64,000 bases of DNA, from positions 708,001 to 772,000 of the forward strand of contig NZ_CP141944.1 in the NCBI RefSeq assembly GCF_035658495.1, written 5' to 3'. A model generated the notes under the pieces. It saw nothing but the letters and a program-made list of their open reading frames with translations, had not been told where the DNA came from and made no database searches. Position 1 is the first letter of the stretch. Each line of letters opens with the position of its first letter. Below are positions 63,605 through 64,000 of the stretch, in pieces. This DNA comes from Novosphingobium sp. RL4. GTDB taxonomy: Bacteria > Pseudomonadota > Alphaproteobacteria > Sphingomonadales > Sphingomonadaceae. The translations under genes and the position numbers were made by a program.

Positions 63605-64000
63605 ATGGCAACCACCGCTCCAGAGCATTTCCAAGGTCACGTGGATCACCACGGACACGCAGATCACGACCATAAGCCGAGCTTTTTCGCGCGCTGGTTC
63701 ATGTCCACCAACCACAAGGACATCGGAACGATGTACCTGATCTTCGCGATCATCGCGGGGATCATCGGCGGCGCCTTTTCGGGCATGATGCGCGTCGAAC
63801 TGGCCGAACCGGGCATCCAGTACCTGGATATCTTCGCCCGCTGGTTCGGCGCGACCAACCCTGACTTCAACTCCACGCTGCATGTCTGGAACGTCCTGAT
63901 AACGGCCCATGGCCTCATCATGGTGTTCTTCATGGTCATGCCGGCGATGATCGGCGGCTTCGGCAACTGGTTCGTGCCGCTCATGATCGGCGCGCCGGAC
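63605..64000 (+). CDS. ctaD: Cytochrome c oxidase subunit I, 3' end cut by window edge
   Basis: Catalytic heme-copper subunit, with only the first 132 residues in the window. A His-rich N-terminus ([14 protein letters not shown]) precedes the family start [20 protein letters not shown], the first membrane helix, and [20 protein letters not shown] with the low-spin heme histidine; [16 protein letters not shown] is diagnostic. GGACAGGG lies before ATG 63605, 27 bases after coxB. The His-rich leader could bind metal ions (inference). Confidence 0.95.
   Translation, partial: MATTAPEHFQGHVDHHGHADHDHKPSFFARWFMSTNHKDIGTMYLIFAIIAGIIGGAFSGMMRVELAEPGIQYLDIFARWFGATNPDFNSTLHVWNVLITAHGLIMVFFMVMPAMIGGFGNWFVPLMIGAPD

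Overview
The window is high-GC DNA (strong G/C preference in third codon positions) from an alphaproteobacterium. Several features point to the Sphingomonadales, and a Novosphingobium-like organism is the best guess: a TonB-dependent receptor embedded in a sugar-polymer locus, an AraD1/GguC-type protein, an S10 peptidase, an argH - small lipoprotein - lysA order, and a hemC-hemD-membrane protein order facing tsaD. The genus is inferred from gene content only. No rRNA, tRNA, CRISPR array or prophage was seen.

Layout. (1) 1-18124: an arabinan/arabinogalactan utilisation locus. It holds a periplasmic aldose 1-epimerase (cut by the window edge), a FucP-type sugar importer, a FadR/FCD-type repressor, 2,5-dioxovalerate dehydrogenase, an AraD1 protein, a galactose/arabinose 1-dehydrogenase, a GH51 arabinofuranosidase, KDGal kinase and KDPGal aldolase, two GH43 enzymes, a TonB receptor and an MGH1-like glycosidase. 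In the likely scheme, polymer is trimmed outside the cell and in the periplasm. Arabinose would then be oxidised to 2-oxoglutarate (Weimberg-type route) and galactose split to pyruvate and glyceraldehyde-3-phosphate (De Ley-Doudoroff route). Related short palindromes lie in front of three transcription units, including the one facing the repressor gene, and suggest one local regulon.

(2) 18125-18858: a gene-poor stretch carrying a 270-bp foldback (MITE-like) element and a small membrane-protein ORF. (3) 18859-31797: mostly housekeeping and envelope genes (DsbD-like reductase, PafA-like phosphatase, UbiH-family hydroxylase, mitofilin-like protein, hemD, hemC, tsaD, gpsA, flippase, OmpA-like protein, a 30-residue membrane peptide, a helix-hairpin-helix protein). 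(4) 31895-41168: S10 peptidase, CoA-transferase, LuxR-type regulator, uvrB, a DUF3617 lipoprotein, a hydrolase and an RhtA-like exporter.

(5) 41344-50083: an accessory catabolic cluster (Baeyer-Villiger-type monooxygenase, SDR, double SMP-30/NHL propeller, EthD protein, MFS transporter, Rieske oxygenase, VOC protein). It probably serves oxidative breakdown of a cyclic or aromatic compound that cannot be named from sequence. (6) 50179-54636: tlpA-like gene, argH, LptM-like lipoprotein, lysA, and a siroheme-synthase N-terminal enzyme with a decayed methyltransferase tail. (7) 54637-56869: an AT-rich, palindrome-rich control region followed by an overlapping pair of cupin-like/helical-repeat proteins that look like paralogues of unknown function. 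This is the best candidate for an undescribed system. (8) 56866-62315: ruvX, DUF3089 hydrolase, AI-2E family permease, lepB, acpS, pdxJ and pyrE, all on the minus strand. (9) 62522-64000: start of the aa3-type cytochrome oxidase operon (subunit II, then subunit I cut by the window edge).
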